Source: Ilex aquifolium
Taxonomy: Eukaryota; Streptophyta; Magnoliopsida; Aquifoliales; Aquifoliaceae
Assembly (NCBI GenBank): GCA_951799425.1
Contig: OX637409.1
Span: forward strand, 13,178,960 to 13,242,959
Length of the DNA: 64,000 nt
Reading direction: 5' to 3'
The translations under genes were made by a program, and so were the position numbers. Under the pieces are notes generated by a model. That model saw nothing but the letters and a program-made list of their open reading frames with translations. It was not told the origin of the DNA and searched no databases. This document shows positions 32,201 through 42,537 of the stretch, piece by piece (the stretch's first letter is position 1; each line of letters begins with the position of its first letter).

Positions 32201-32742
32201 CCTCGCACTTGAAGTACGCATATCTTGGCGAGGGAGATACATTTCCGGTGATCATTAGTTCCACATTGAACAATGAGCAAGAAAAAGAACTCTTGGAGGT
32301 TTTGAGAAGACACAAGGGAGCAATTGGGTGGACCATTGCGGATATCAAGGGAATAAGCCCTATTATTTGCACTCACCGCATTTACCTCGAGGAGGATGCA
32401 AGACCTTCCCGACAGCCTCAACGGAGATTGAACCCTCATATGAAGGAGGTGGTGAGGGACGAGGTTCTTAAACTACTTGACGTGGGCATAATATTTCCAA
32501 TTGCCGACAGTAAGTGGGTGAGCCCCACGCAAGTGGTGCCCAAGAAATCCGGAGTCACAGTGGTAGAAAACGAGGAGAATGAACTGATACCTACAAGAGT
32601 GATTATTGGATGGAGGGTGTGCATCGATTACAGGAAATTGAACTCATGCACTAGGAAGGATCATTTCCCAATGTCGTTCCTTGACCAAGTGGTGGGGGAA
32701 GAGTTAACCGACCCGGTGTATCCGGAAGTGATTAAGGAATGA
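29278..32742 (+). CDS. Gag-protease polyprotein ending inside RT, unit 1 (intact)
   Basis: 1154 residues. The Pro/Asn-rich N-terminus has repeats (residues about 1-130). The retrotransposon Gag domain lies at about 155-290 (FHGVEKENPYIHLKSYEE, MGPRTMLSWDHIV). The zinc knuckle is C392-x2-C395-x4-H400-x4-C405, followed by a Gln/Pro/Ser-rich linker. The retropepsin-like active site is D775-L-G-A-S, followed by LADRSIRTPRGVVEDVLV. RT begins with the palm/finger block RRLNPHMKEVVRDEVLKLLD and CIDYRKLNSCTRKDHFPM, then breaks at about residue 1137. A 17-residue foreign tail (VVGEELTDP...) follows. The RT catalytic motifs, RNase H and integrase are absent. The start is the first methionine after the leader. 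It is open throughout, unlike the copies in units 2-4. Confidence 0.9.
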   Translation: MWGRDDYHRLVRQPLDPNMNIDQDPPEDAGDNFENVDANPNIQGGGNFENVGANPNVQRGGGLPEHRMPNPRMQYPPLDAFDNEDANPNRQMGGGFQQPRMPNPRVQFPPPRNEGNIQLDPPPRTMREFLQPTRSSTPSCLVLPVQAHLFVIKPWMLQLLPKFHGVEKENPYIHLKSYEEIVATFIPNYNMEEIARMKLFSFYLEGKAKIWFDSMGPRTMLSWDHIVSFFLKKFFPVHRTTSLKKDIQNFSEKPNEQFYQCWERYRDLIQSIPHHGFKSWQLVSFFYEGISPTHRQFIDMMCNGEFLNKDPDETLDYFGTLAENAQSWDVRDPSDVPRTMPVSSQPPRGEMYDLKDREDLLSQISKLSRKVDSLEVERRREVSNVSRVEEACSICGGVDHSTSECPSIPALKETYHEQANAFNQPRQSFPQNSNTYNSGYRDHPNFSWRNENPIPYGSNTYTPPAPPRQSQFQSQGQGQASNSQYPRSNPQGYQSNPPPQNFSQQGPSSSSIYQPPHKKNLEDMLHNFIQTQTTLNQTFTNFMQSQTTFNKDISAQLTKITNAIGLSQQEKGKFPSQPQQNPKGQNLVELAETSQESCEQLKAVTTLRSGKQIEKMVVPKLTPKAALPTEKEIESEAKESVVDKGESSERSERDGVDKEHGIDDGLCFPSMPAPFPHRLKPPVKVANYSDILDLFKQVKINIPLLDAIKQIPSCAKILKDLCTVKRKLNVRKKAFLTEQVSSILRTNTPPKFKDPGCPTIAITIGNCRVEQALLDLGASVNLLPYSVYQQLKLEELKPTSVTLQLADRSIRTPRGVVEDVLVQVDNFYFPVDFIVLDTHPVANLNSQIPVILGRPFLATANTVINCRNGLMKLAFGNMTMELNVFNLAKQPGDDVEVNEINRIDTLIEEQVELEGMLDCMEEDFVELVKLDEEESVEELKGVTKWIPTFEELPKQEKKIFRSEEQKPNLELKPLPSHLKYAYLGEGDTFPVIISSTLNNEQEKELLEVLRRHKGAIGWTIADIKGISPIICTHRIYLEEDARPSRQPQRRLNPHMKEVVRDEVLKLLDVGIIFPIADSKWVSPTQVVPKKSGVTVVENEENELIPTRVIIGWRVCIDYRKLNSCTRKDHFPMSFLDQVVGEELTDPVYPEVIKE

Positions 32743-32972
32743 CAATTGGTCCCTTGTTCGCATGTACAGTTTCTTTTATTTTAATTATGTCATGTTTTTA
32801 TGTTATGTCACTTACTTGTTGTTGGTGTATAGCCTTGTTTTCTTTTGAATCCAGATCTTGGTGCTTTTGTCGAAAGCGAAATTGCGAGGTGCTCTCTTAC
32901 CTTATCTATCCCTTTTATTTTCTTCCATTGCATATTATATCTTTTTGTTGCATTGAGGACAATGCATGGTTC

Positions 32973-32988
32973 CAGTTGGGGGGTGAGG
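32973..32988 (+). other. Internal polypurine-like tract, unit 1
   Basis: CAGTTGGGGGGTGAGG, after CATTGAGGACAATGCATGG. The core GTTGGGGGGTG equals the 3' polypurine tract (36935-36945) but lies 4 kb upstream. Copies are at about 42768, 52560 and 62352. In unit 4 the sequence has GGGTAAGG instead of GGGTGAGG. Confidence 0.5.
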
Positions 32989-34794
32989 TGCACCATTTGT
33001 ATGATACACCAAGGTTATTTGAATTTCTTTTGATTTTTGCTTGCAATTGTGAAAAATAGGTGAATTTTTTGAAAATTTTTGATGAAAGATACCTTTAAGT
33101 TGATCTGTATTCCCTTATGAAGCGAGTATGAACTGGATGACATGTTGATTGTTGTTGTGAACCTTGTGCACATGAGCTTACTATAGAAATGGATTCTATG
33201 CATAAATATCACATATGTATTGATTTTCAAACTCATCTATATGCGATTTCTGAATTTGTAATTTCAGTGATTTACGGGTTGGATTCATGTTTTAAGCTTG
33301 ACATAAGTAGTGGAGATGAGTAAGGACCCATGAGAGTTTTAGTGCCAAACCTTTTTGGAGGGAACTTACGTTTACTCAAAGAACAATTTTTCATATCAAG
33401 TTTGTTCAATAGTCTCATTATGCTTGCTTTGGTTAGTTGCATTTGGTTAGTAGACTGATTTGTCTTGATCATGTAATGCTCTCCCCATGTGGACCTGGAA
33501 GTGATCTTAGGCCATTTTTGAATACTTTGAGCCTTAGCCCTTTTTCTTGAGAAAATTTTATCCCTAGTGCCGTGATTGAGCCCATTTTAAAATTCGTTTC
33601 TATGCCACACATTTGACCAAGCCAATGCAAGATGATAAAAATTTCCCTCACCTTGGTTGTTCCTAGAGCTGAATATGAGTGAGTGCAAAAGAGAAGGAAG
33701 TATGGTGTGGAAACTCCAACAAAAGGGATGAATGATTTGAAACTCAAAGAGTTGAATGAAAATACAAGAAAAGGAGAAAAAGGGGTGAAAAGAATAAAGA
33801 GTGATCAAAAGAAAAGGAAGATGTTAAGAAGAGTAAAGAAAATAAACAAGGGGTGTGGTGATGGTGAGAAAATCAAAATCCCATGAAAAAGGAAGTGTTT
33901 TTCCAATATTAAAGTCGCTCACTCGGAACAACCCTCTTTGTTGCCCTTTTTCCTTCATTTCTTTTACCTAGATATCACCCCAGGGCCCCATTACAACCCT
34001 TAAAGCCCTAAGTGTTCTAGGGAAGCATGAGAGAAGTATATTTGTTAAAGAAATGATAAAGTTTAGTCTTACTACCTAGTGCACTAATATCCTATTCATG
34101 AGACTGTGCCACGGTTGCCTCATTTTCACATATGAACTTCATTTTTGGATTACATGTGAGCACCTTGTTTTGAATACAAGATTCCATATCACATGTACAC
34201 ATGGAGTGCATACCAGTATAACGTGAGTGCATTTATTGCTTAAGAGTGTCCCTTGGTGAGTTTTGCATTGAAACTGAGTTTGTCTAGCCTGTCGAATGTG
34301 AATTATGTTTCGTAAATGCCCAAATTACTTGTTTAAATTCACATGCACACGAGTTGAAAATTAATTGGTAGGTGCATACTTCTGACTAGCATTGGGGACT
34401 ATGGTTTTGCTCATGTGCATCTAGTTCATTCAATTGAGAAATTTGTTTAAAAAGCTCCATGCTCGCAAGAATGAGGAAATATTTCTCAAGTTTCAGATAT
34501 TTGAAGTAATGTAGGGATGCGTGAGTTTTTAATTATCTGATTTGCATGTTTAGGTGTCATTTTGATTGATAAAGGTTGTAATCAAATCCTTGAACATTGA
34601 ATGTATAAAAATCTTAAATCATATTGCAAGTTTGGAAATGACTGTGGGCATGATCAATTGTGGTTGATTGATGTGATCCAAGTTTTTGGGTGGCTTAGAT
34701 GTCCTTAGATAGGTGCTTGAGGGGTTGGAATGGAGGAAGAATGGTTTGGAAGTGATTTTGTTGAATAAAGGATAGGTTTTGCTGGAAAGGTAAG

Positions 34795-34945
34795 ATCTTC
34801 CGGAAGGTTTTGCCCAGTAAGTAAAACCTTCTGGAAGGTCGACATCGACCTTCCGGAAGATTTTACCTACTGGAAGTGCTTGATTGTCCAGTGAGTGAAA
34901 CCTTCCGGAAGGTTCATATCGACCTTCCGGAAGAATCGAGTCTGA
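34795..34945. repeat. TTCCGGAA palindrome cluster before ORF2, unit 1
   Basis: CTTCCGGAAGG, CCTTCTGGAAGG, CCTTCCGGAAG, CCTTCCGGAAGG and CCTTCCGGAAG with spacers like those of the LTR cluster (GTTTTGCCCAGTAAGT, CTACTGGAAG), about 280-430 bp upstream of the ORF2 start. Confidence 0.9.
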
Positions 34946-35225
34946 AACCCAAAAAACAAGGGTTTTAAATCTAATTTTTTCGGAAACCCTTTCATTGCCT
35001 TTCTCAAATCCGACTCCCCCAAACTCTCTCCTCTCCTCCTCCTCCTTCCTGAGCTTCGAAATTCCTCTCCAATCATCTTTGCCTCCTATTTTCCCTTGAT
35101 TAAGGGTGAATCTTGGAACTTTTGAGCCGAAATCCCAAGAATTTCTTGCAAAACCCTAAGGTTTATTTCCCCCCAAAAGTTCACCACTTTTCCATCCTCT
35201 CTCCAAATCACCCTACTCAACTACC

Positions 35226-36623
35226 ATGGCTCGATTGAATGAGGCAACCATGGACGCATGGGGGGCCCTTGAAAACATATGGTGGTGGTTCATGATCGCT
35301 TTGGGGTTTGGTGTGTTTTTCTCGCTCATGGCCAAGACGAAGAGGACTGGCCCTGAGTCTCCACCCCCCTCTGGCTCAGCTTCTAAGAAAAGGATCGGGG
35401 AAGGTCCTAGCTCTCAGGATAGGGCGGAGCGGAGGACAAAGGCAAGGCATGATGAACGAACGAAGAGGATTGAGGACAAAGGTGTGACGTGTGAGAGGTA
35501 TGTTGATAAAATCTCCCTTGGTGTTACGGATGAGGTTGTGAAAATTATTGAGGAACGGGGTTTGGAATTTTGGTTTGTTGAGGTGAAGGGGTACAACATG
35601 GGAATGTGCCGAGAATTTTATCAAAAATTGTTTGTTTTTGGGGATGACGGGGGTAAGTTGAAAACTAATGTGAGGGGGAAATCATTTGAGGTCACCCCTG
35701 ATACAATTGCCACGGCAATGGGGTATGCGAGACCTCCCGCATCCACCCCTGTCTACCCACACAATGTGGATGGGAACAAAACACTTGAGGAGTATGTGAA
35801 CCTCACGTATGAGGACCCGACCACGTTTAAGGGAACGACATTCGTCGGGGGCCTCAAGCACACTTATGGGGTAATGAACAAAGTACTACATTACAACTTG
35901 ATGCCCCGGGGTTCGGAGAAAAATCCAAACGTGGAGAAGTTATCCCTACTGCATGCTTTTATGACAGGGGTGGCGTTTGATGTGGCCTACTATATTTGGT
36001 TGGAGATGCGGGAGTTTGCCCGGACGGAGAAGCCAAAGGCGAACCTACCCTTTCCCAACCTGGTCACTAAGTTGTGTGGTCAGGCGAATGTGAAGCACTA
36101 TGGCCAGGAAAAGCTGCTCCCTCCAGAGTTTGGAGCAATTGGGATGACTAGCAGTCAGAAAAGGGCTGCCAGGGCTAAGGGTGAGAGGAGCAGGGATCCA
36201 GGACCCCAGCCACAGCCACAGCCGTCTGATGCTGGAACTTCTACTGAAGCCCCTCCTACAGCACCACCTCCTACGGCACCAGCCCCTGCACCAACCCCCG
36301 ATCATGCTATTCCACAGCGCCTCGATGCACTGGTGGGTGAAGTGCAGGGAATTAAGGGAGAAGTTCAAGGAATCAAGAATGAGGTGCATGGGATGAAAGA
36401 GACGGTGCAGGGGATTGCTGCCATGATGACACAGCTCTTTCAGCGCAAGTTCCCAGGGAACCCCATTCCGGGCCAGGGTAGCTCAACCTCCCCCTATCCT
36501 TTTGCCTCTACCATGGTTGAGATTGGAGACATTGATGAGGAGTCTGAGGAGGAGACTGAGGGGGAGAGTGATTTTGACCTACCTCCTGATCCTGATGATG
36601 ATGATGGTGGTGGTGAGAAGTAG
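35226..36623 (+). CDS. ORF2, putative plant transposon protein type, unit 1 (intact)
   Basis: 465 residues. N-terminal hydrophobic segment at residues 18-35 (IWWWFMIALGFGVFFSLM), then a basic region MAKTKRTGPESPP. The central domain (about 75-310) has GYNMGMCREFYQKLF, TPDTIATAMGYARPP, YEDPTTFKGTTF and VMNKVLHYNLMP, matching the 'putative plant transposon protein' domain of extra ORFs in plant gypsy elements. A Pro/Gln/Thr-rich linker follows, then a coiled-coil-like stretch with EVQGIKGEVQGIKNEV (about 370-390) and a very acidic tail (DEESEEETEGESD, DPDDDD). The function is unknown; topology and place recall the env-like ORF of Athila elements. A second in-frame ATG (35328, Met35) would give a form without the hydrophobic segment. 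Confidence 0.85.
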   Translation: MARLNEATMDAWGALENIWWWFMIALGFGVFFSLMAKTKRTGPESPPPSGSASKKRIGEGPSSQDRAERRTKARHDERTKRIEDKGVTCERYVDKISLGVTDEVVKIIEERGLEFWFVEVKGYNMGMCREFYQKLFVFGDDGGKLKTNVRGKSFEVTPDTIATAMGYARPPASTPVYPHNVDGNKTLEEYVNLTYEDPTTFKGTTFVGGLKHTYGVMNKVLHYNLMPRGSEKNPNVEKLSLLHAFMTGVAFDVAYYIWLEMREFARTEKPKANLPFPNLVTKLCGQANVKHYGQEKLLPPEFGAIGMTSSQKRAARAKGERSRDPGPQPQPQPSDAGTSTEAPPTAPPPTAPAPAPTPDHAIPQRLDALVGEVQGIKGEVQGIKNEVHGMKETVQGIAAMMTQLFQRKFPGNPIPGQGSSTSPYPFASTMVEIGDIDEESEEETEGESDFDLPPDPDDDDGGGEK

Positions 36624-36945
36624 AAGCAGGATTTGGTTGTTTTTGTTTGTTGTGTCTGGTAAGGGTGGAGCAGAGAATTAGGGTTACTCTCTTTTTGGTG
36701 TCGGCCTGTAGAAGTGTCCTTAAGTTCTGGCCGTTTTTTTTTGTTGTGATTATGCCCACATTGTAATGAACTTGTCTATGAAATACCACAATGGGTTGAT
36801 TGTCGTTGTACAAAGTTAAAACCATATTTGCAATATGATTTTGTTGATTTTACCTTGTTGAGATTTTATGAATGTATGTGTGCATATTGGTTTGGGATTG
36901 GAAATTATATTTGCTAGGGACTAGCAAATCGAAAGTTGGGGGGTG
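36624..36945 (+). other. 3' untranslated region and polypurine tract, unit 1
   Basis: About 320 bp without coding sequence, ending in GAAAGTTGGGGGGTG (36931-36945), the plus-strand priming site directly before LTR 2. In units 2 and 3 the tract reads GCAAGTTAGGGGGTG, with two purine-tract changes. Confidence 0.8.
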
Positions 36946-38912
36946 TGATTAGCACATAACAATGACATGTATGGTGTGCTAATGTGCTTTTGTTTCACCT
37001 TTTTTGTCAATAAATGGGAGTGTTTTGGTTTTGATTGTGGCTTGATGGAATTTTGGGTGAATGCATGTAAAATGATGTAAATGACATGATTTAAACCCCC
37101 ATGGTGTTATATGAGGCTAATGGAGTGTATGGGGTAGCTTTAAGGATGGTTTGGAGGGGAAAGAAATCCAATTTTTGCTCACAGTCTGAAAACCTTCCGG
37201 AAGGTGTATGTCGGCCTTCCGGAAGGTTTTGCTAAAAACCCTGGATGCCTTGTTCACAGCTAATACCTTCCGGAAGGTTTTGTCCACTGGAATGAACCTT
37301 CCGGAAGATTTTAGCTACTGGAGTAAAACCTTCCGGAAGGACTTGTCGACTGGAATGGACCTTCCGGAAGGTTTTGCCTTGGGTTTCTTTTTGACTGCCA
37401 AAATCTTCCGGAAGACTTGTCTACTGGAATGAACCTTCCGGAAGGTTTTGGCTACTGGAATGAACCTTCCGGAAGATTTTTGTTACTGATGTCGACCTTC
37501 CGGAAGTTCTTGCATTTGATTCTTTTCATTTAACTGTTCTTTCAGCGACCTTCCGGTAGGTGTATGTCGACCTTCCGGAAGGTTTTTGCACTTTTCTCCA
37601 GACAGCCTGTAACTCAACTTTGCGGCTTGGAGGGTCCCACATGCACTTCTCCTACATGCTTCCTGACATCCCTTACACATCCTGGAGCCTCCCTCACCCC
37701 TGCATTGATTTGGATGAGTCTTGATAATTAATGAAGAGAGAGAAGAAGAAGGAATCTGGGTGGGCAGACAGCTCTGCCTCACCCCCTGTCCAGCCCATGT
37801 TGCTGCACCCCTAGTGATGGAGATCAACTCTGTAGACCTCCCTCTCTCTCCAGGCACGTTTTGGGGGGAAAGCAAGAGTCTCCTTGGGGGGGTATTCATT
37901 CATCATGTATTGGAGGATATAGTTTTAGAGAGAGGAGCTCTAGGCAGAGAAGAGGATGAATAGTGGTTTTTAGAGAGAGAAAGTGACGATTTTACCATTT
38001 CTCCTACTGCATTTGTCTTGTAATCTTGAGTAAGAATCTTAGTAGTTCATTGAATGCCATAAATGTTGTTTTCCCTTCATGTTTGGTTAGTTGAATGCTC
38101 ATTTAATATTTCACCATTAATGCTTCAAGTTCTTCACTTTCATAGCTATGTAATGGGTTTAAATGCATGTTCTTTTAGCTCATAAATTCTTGCACTTAGT
38201 AGCTTTAGAAGTTCATAGATTTGCAATGCACTTCTATTACATAGTCATCTCCATTCCAAGTATGAGTAGCTAAATCCTCTAGTTGGCAAGACCAAGAGGG
38301 ATCTCCTTTGGGGATACCATTTCAACTCTTTCTCCTCTTTCCCTTTAGAGTCAAATGGTTCGTGTTGACCGGACAGAAGATGGATGAGTCGATGAGTCTT
38401 TGATAAACCGTAGGCCTAGTCACGGTTTATGCTTAGATACTCACCGATGTCATCCTCGGCTTTCCGTGATTCAAGCGTTCATTCATGCTCAATCGGAGGA
38501 GTGATTTGAGTTGAGGTGGTATACCCATTGGAGTGATCTCTTGGAATTGCCAACACTTGTTTTATCATTACATTTTCATTAGCATACACTTCACCAATCA
38601 ACTCTCAAGACAAAAGATTTTACATTTCCGTTTTTCACCAAATCACTTCAATCTTGATTCACTACCTTCCCTGTGGATACGACCTTGGAATACTCTTCCA
38701 AGTAACTCACAACACACGAAAGGCTCCTTGCGATTGGGGAGCATTTTTGTGCATACATATCCCATATTTACATCTTCCCATTTCCCTTTCCTCATTGCCC
38801 TTTCTTTTGACACTATCCCTAGGGGAAGAAACTCTTCTCCCCTGTCCATACATTGCATACATTGAGGGATAGTAATTAGGGGTTAGGAAAGACATCGTTT
38901 TTGTGACAATCA
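36946..38912 (+). repeat. Array LTR 2, shared by units 1 and 2
   Basis: 1967 bp, the longest of the four. It carries the extra 30-bp palindrome unit around 37440-37470. It serves as 3' LTR of unit 1 and 5' LTR of unit 2. It keeps GATGGAATTTTGGG and AGCCTGTAAC like LTR 1, unlike LTRs 3 and 4. Confidence 0.93.
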
Positions 38913-38916
38913 TTTT

Positions 38917-39002
38917 TGGCGCCGTTGCCGGGGAAGGCTAGTGTCAAATCAAGGAAGTGATTTCCGAACAACGGAGGTAAGTCCCGTGATCTTCATCACG
39001 GG
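38917..39002 (+). promoter_or_regulatory. Primer-binding site, splice-site-like word and hairpin, unit 2
   Basis: Primer site 38917-38934, AGGTAAGT 38975-38982, hairpin 38983-39002. Identical to unit 1. Confidence 0.7.
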
Positions 39003-39071
39003 CTGAGGTACGTTGTCTTGTGTACATATTCTTGTTTGTTTATAATTTCATTTGTATAGATATCTTGTTGC

Positions 39072-42000
39072 ATGTGGGGAAGGGACGACTATCACCGATT
39101 AGTTAGACAACCCTTAGACCCCAACATGAACATCGACCAAGACCCACCCGAAGATGCGGGTGACAATTTTGAAAATGTGGATGCCAACCCAAACATCCAA
39201 GGGGGTGGAAATTTTGAAAATGTTGGTGCAAATCCAAATGTTCAAAGGGGTGGGGGATTACCCGAACATAGGATGCCTAACCCAAGAATGCAATATCCCC
39301 CTCTCGATGCTTTTGATAATGAGGATGCTAACCCGAATAGGCAAATGGGTGGGGGATTCCAACAACCTAGGATGCCCAACCCACGAGTGCAATTTCCCCC
39401 ACCTAGGAATGAAGGGAACATCCAACTTGACCCTCCACCAAGGACAATGCGGGAGTTCCTTCAGCCGACCCGTAGCTCCACACCATCATGCCTTGTCCTT
39501 CCTGTCCAAGCACATCTCTTTGTAATCAAACCATGGATGTTGCAACTACTCCCTAAATTCCATGGGGTTGAGAAGGAAAACCCTTATATTCATCTAAAGT
39601 CTTATGAGGAAATAGTTGCAACCTTTATCCCAAATTACAACATGGAAGAGATTGCAAGGATGAAACTCTTCTCTTTTTCCTTGGAGGGTAAGGCAAAGAT
39701 TTGGTTTGATTCCATGGGACCTCGGACCATGCTATCTTGGGACCATATAGTTTCATTCTTTTTGAAAAAGTTTTTTCCGGTTCATAGAACCACTTCATTG
39801 AAAAAAGACATTCAAAACTTTTCTGAAAAACCCAATGAACAATTCTATCAGTGTTGGGAGCGATATAGAGATTTGATTCAATCCATACCACATCATGGTT
39901 TTAAATCGTGGCAATTGGTGAGTTTCTTCTATGAAGGAATCTCACCAACTCATAGGCAATTTATTGACATGATGTGCAATGGTGAATTTTTGAACAAAGA
40001 CCCTGACGAGACCCTTGATTACTTTGGTACCTTGGCCGAAAATGCACAATTGTGGGATGTTAGGGATCCAAGTGATGTACCTAGGACAATGCCAGTGAGT
40101 AGTCAACCACCACGGGGAGGGATGTATGACTTAAAAGACCGTGAGGATCTACTTTCCCAAATTTCCAAATTGTCTAGGAAAGTGGATAGCCTTGAGGTGG
40201 AAAGGAGACGAGAGGTGTCTCATGTGTCAAGAGCCGAGGAGGCTTGTTCTATTTGTGGGGGTGTCGATCATTCCACGTCGGAGTGTCCGAGCATTCCGGC
40301 ACTTAAAGAGACATACCATGAACAGGCCAATGCCTTCAACCAACCGAGGCAATCATTTCCTCAAAATTCCAACACTTACAATTCAGGGTATCGTGATCAC
40401 CCTAATTTCAGTTGGAGGAATGAGAACCCCATTCCTTATGGCTCAAACACATATACACCTCCCGCACCTCCTAGGCAAAGCCAATTTCAATCCCAGGGTC
40501 AAGGGCAAGCCTCTAACTCCCAATACCCACGGTCTAATCCGCAAGGGTATCAATCCAATCCTCCCCCACAAAATTTCTCCCAACAAGGTCCGTCTAGTTC
40601 TTCCATCTACCAACCCCCTCATAAGAAGAGTTTGGAAGATATGCTCCACAATTTCATTCAAACCCAGACCACCCTAAATCAAACCTTCACTAATTTCATG
40701 CAAAGCCAAACCACCTTCAATAAGGACATTTCGGCCCAACTCACCAAGATCACCAATGCCATTGGGTTGTCTCAACAAGAGAAGGGAAAATTTCCCTCTC
40801 AACCCCAACAAAATCCCAAAGGTCAAAATTTGGTTGAGTTGGCCGAGACTTCCCAGGAGAGTTGTGAGCAACTCAAAGCTGTCACCACACTTAGGAGTGG
40901 TAAACAAATTGAAAAGATGGTGGTGCCAAAGTTGACACCAAAGGCCGCATTGCCAACAGAAAAAGAAATTGAAAGTGAGGCCAAAGAAAGTGTGGTCGAC
41001 AAGGGTGAGTCGAGTGAAAGGAGTGAAAGAGATGGGGTTGATAAAGAACATGGGATTGATGATGGTTTATGCTTTCCTTCTATGCCGGCCCCTTTTCCCC
41101 ATCGGTTGAAGCCACCTGTCAAGGTGGCTAATTATTCTGACATTTTGGATTTGTTTAAGCAGGTAAAGATCAACATCCCACTCCTTGATGCCATCAAGCA
41201 AATTCCGTCATGTGCCAAAATATTGAAAGACCTATGCACGGTGAAAAGGAAGTTGAATGTCCGGAAGAAGGCATTTCTCACCGAACAAGTGAGCTCTATA
41301 TTGAGGACCAACACTCCTCCAAAATTCAAGGATCCCGGTTGTCCAACAATTGCCATCACCATTGGGAATTGCCGGGTTGAGCAAGCATTGCTTGACTTGG
41401 GGGCGAGCGTCAATCTTCTTCCTTACTCCGTGTACCAACAACTCAAGCTTGAAGAGTTGAAGCCCACCTCAGTTACACTTCAACTGGCGGATCGGAGCAT
41501 ACGCACACCAAGGGGAGTAGTGGAAGATGTGCTTGTCCAAGTTGACAATTTTTACTTTCCAGTCGATTTTATTGTATTAGATACACACCCGGTTGCTAAC
41601 CTTAATTCCCAAATCCCCGTTATTCCTGGAAGACCTTTCCTTGCTACCGCTAACGCTGTGATTAATTGCAGGAATGGTCTAATGAAGTTGGCTTTTGGGA
41701 ACATGACCCTTGGAGCTGAATGTATTCAACTTATCAAAACAACCCGGGGATGATGTGGAGGTGAACGAGATCAATAGAATCGACACTTTGATTGAGGAGC
41801 AAGTGGAGTTAGAAGGGATGTTGGACTGCATGGAGGAGGACTTTGTTGAACTTGTAAAGTTAGATGAGGAAGAGAGCGTGGAAGAGTTGAAAGGGGTAAC
41901 AAAATGGATTCCCACATTTGAGGAGTTGCCTAAGCAAGAAAAGAAGATTTTCCGGTCGGAGGAACAAAAGCCAAATTTGGAGTTGAAGCCGTTACCCTCA

Positions 42001-42537
42001 CACTTGAAGTACGCCTATCTTGGCGAGGGAGATACATTTCCGGTGATCATTAGTTCCACATTGAACAACGAGCAAGAAAAAGAACCATTGGAGGTTTTGA
42101 GAAGACACAAGGGAGCAATTGGGTGGACCATTGCGGATATCAAGGGAATAAGCCCTATTATTTGCACTCACCGCATTTACCTCGAGGAGGATGCAAGACC
42201 TTCCCGACAGCCTCAACGGAGATTGAACCCTCATATGAAGGAGGTGGTGAGGGACGAGGTTCTTAAACTACTTGACGTGGGCATAATATTTCCAATTGCC
42301 GACAGTAAGTGGGTGAGCCCCACGCAAGTGGTGCCCAAGAAATCCGGAGTCACAGTGGTAGAAAACGAGGAGAATGAACTGATACCTACAAGAGTGATTA
42401 CTGGATGGAGGGTGTGCATCGATTACAGGAAATTGAACTCATGCACTAGGAAGGATCATTTCCCAATGCCGTTCCTTGACCAAGTGGTGGGGGAAGAGTT
42501 AACCGACCCGGTGTATCCGGAAGTGATTAAGGAATGA
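39072..42537 (+). pseudogene. Gag-protease ORF, unit 2, frameshifted
   Basis: As unit 1, but a 1-bp gain at about 41709 (GACCCTTGG for GACCATGG) after the protease shifts the frame, ending the first part at 41753. The remainder is open from 41710 to 42537 in the shifted frame. Gag and the D-L-G protease block are intact (893 residues), so Gag-protease could still be made. One other change near the protease end is ILGRP to IPGRP. Confidence 0.9.

Larger units (their letters stand above)
32743..35225 (+). other. Spacer between Gag-protease and ORF2, unit 1
   Basis: 2.48 kb without a convincing gene. It holds an internal polypurine-like tract (CAGTTGGGGGGTGAGG, 32973-32988), a purine-rich Lys-codon-like block (33680-33890), a conserved GAACTTCATTTTTGGATTA word also in remnant A, the palindrome cluster (34795-34945), and a CT-rich patch (CTCTCCTCTCCTCCTCCTCC, 35026-35045) shortly before ORF2. 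The short open frame at 32739-33059 overlaps the upstream stop as ATGA and is hydrophobic; I do not treat it as a gene. Confidence 0.7.

Noticed and set aside
36508..36825. 105-residue minus-strand frame with a poly-His run
   Set aside because: Antisense of the Asp-codon-rich acidic tail of ORF2 (GATGAT repeats read as histidines).
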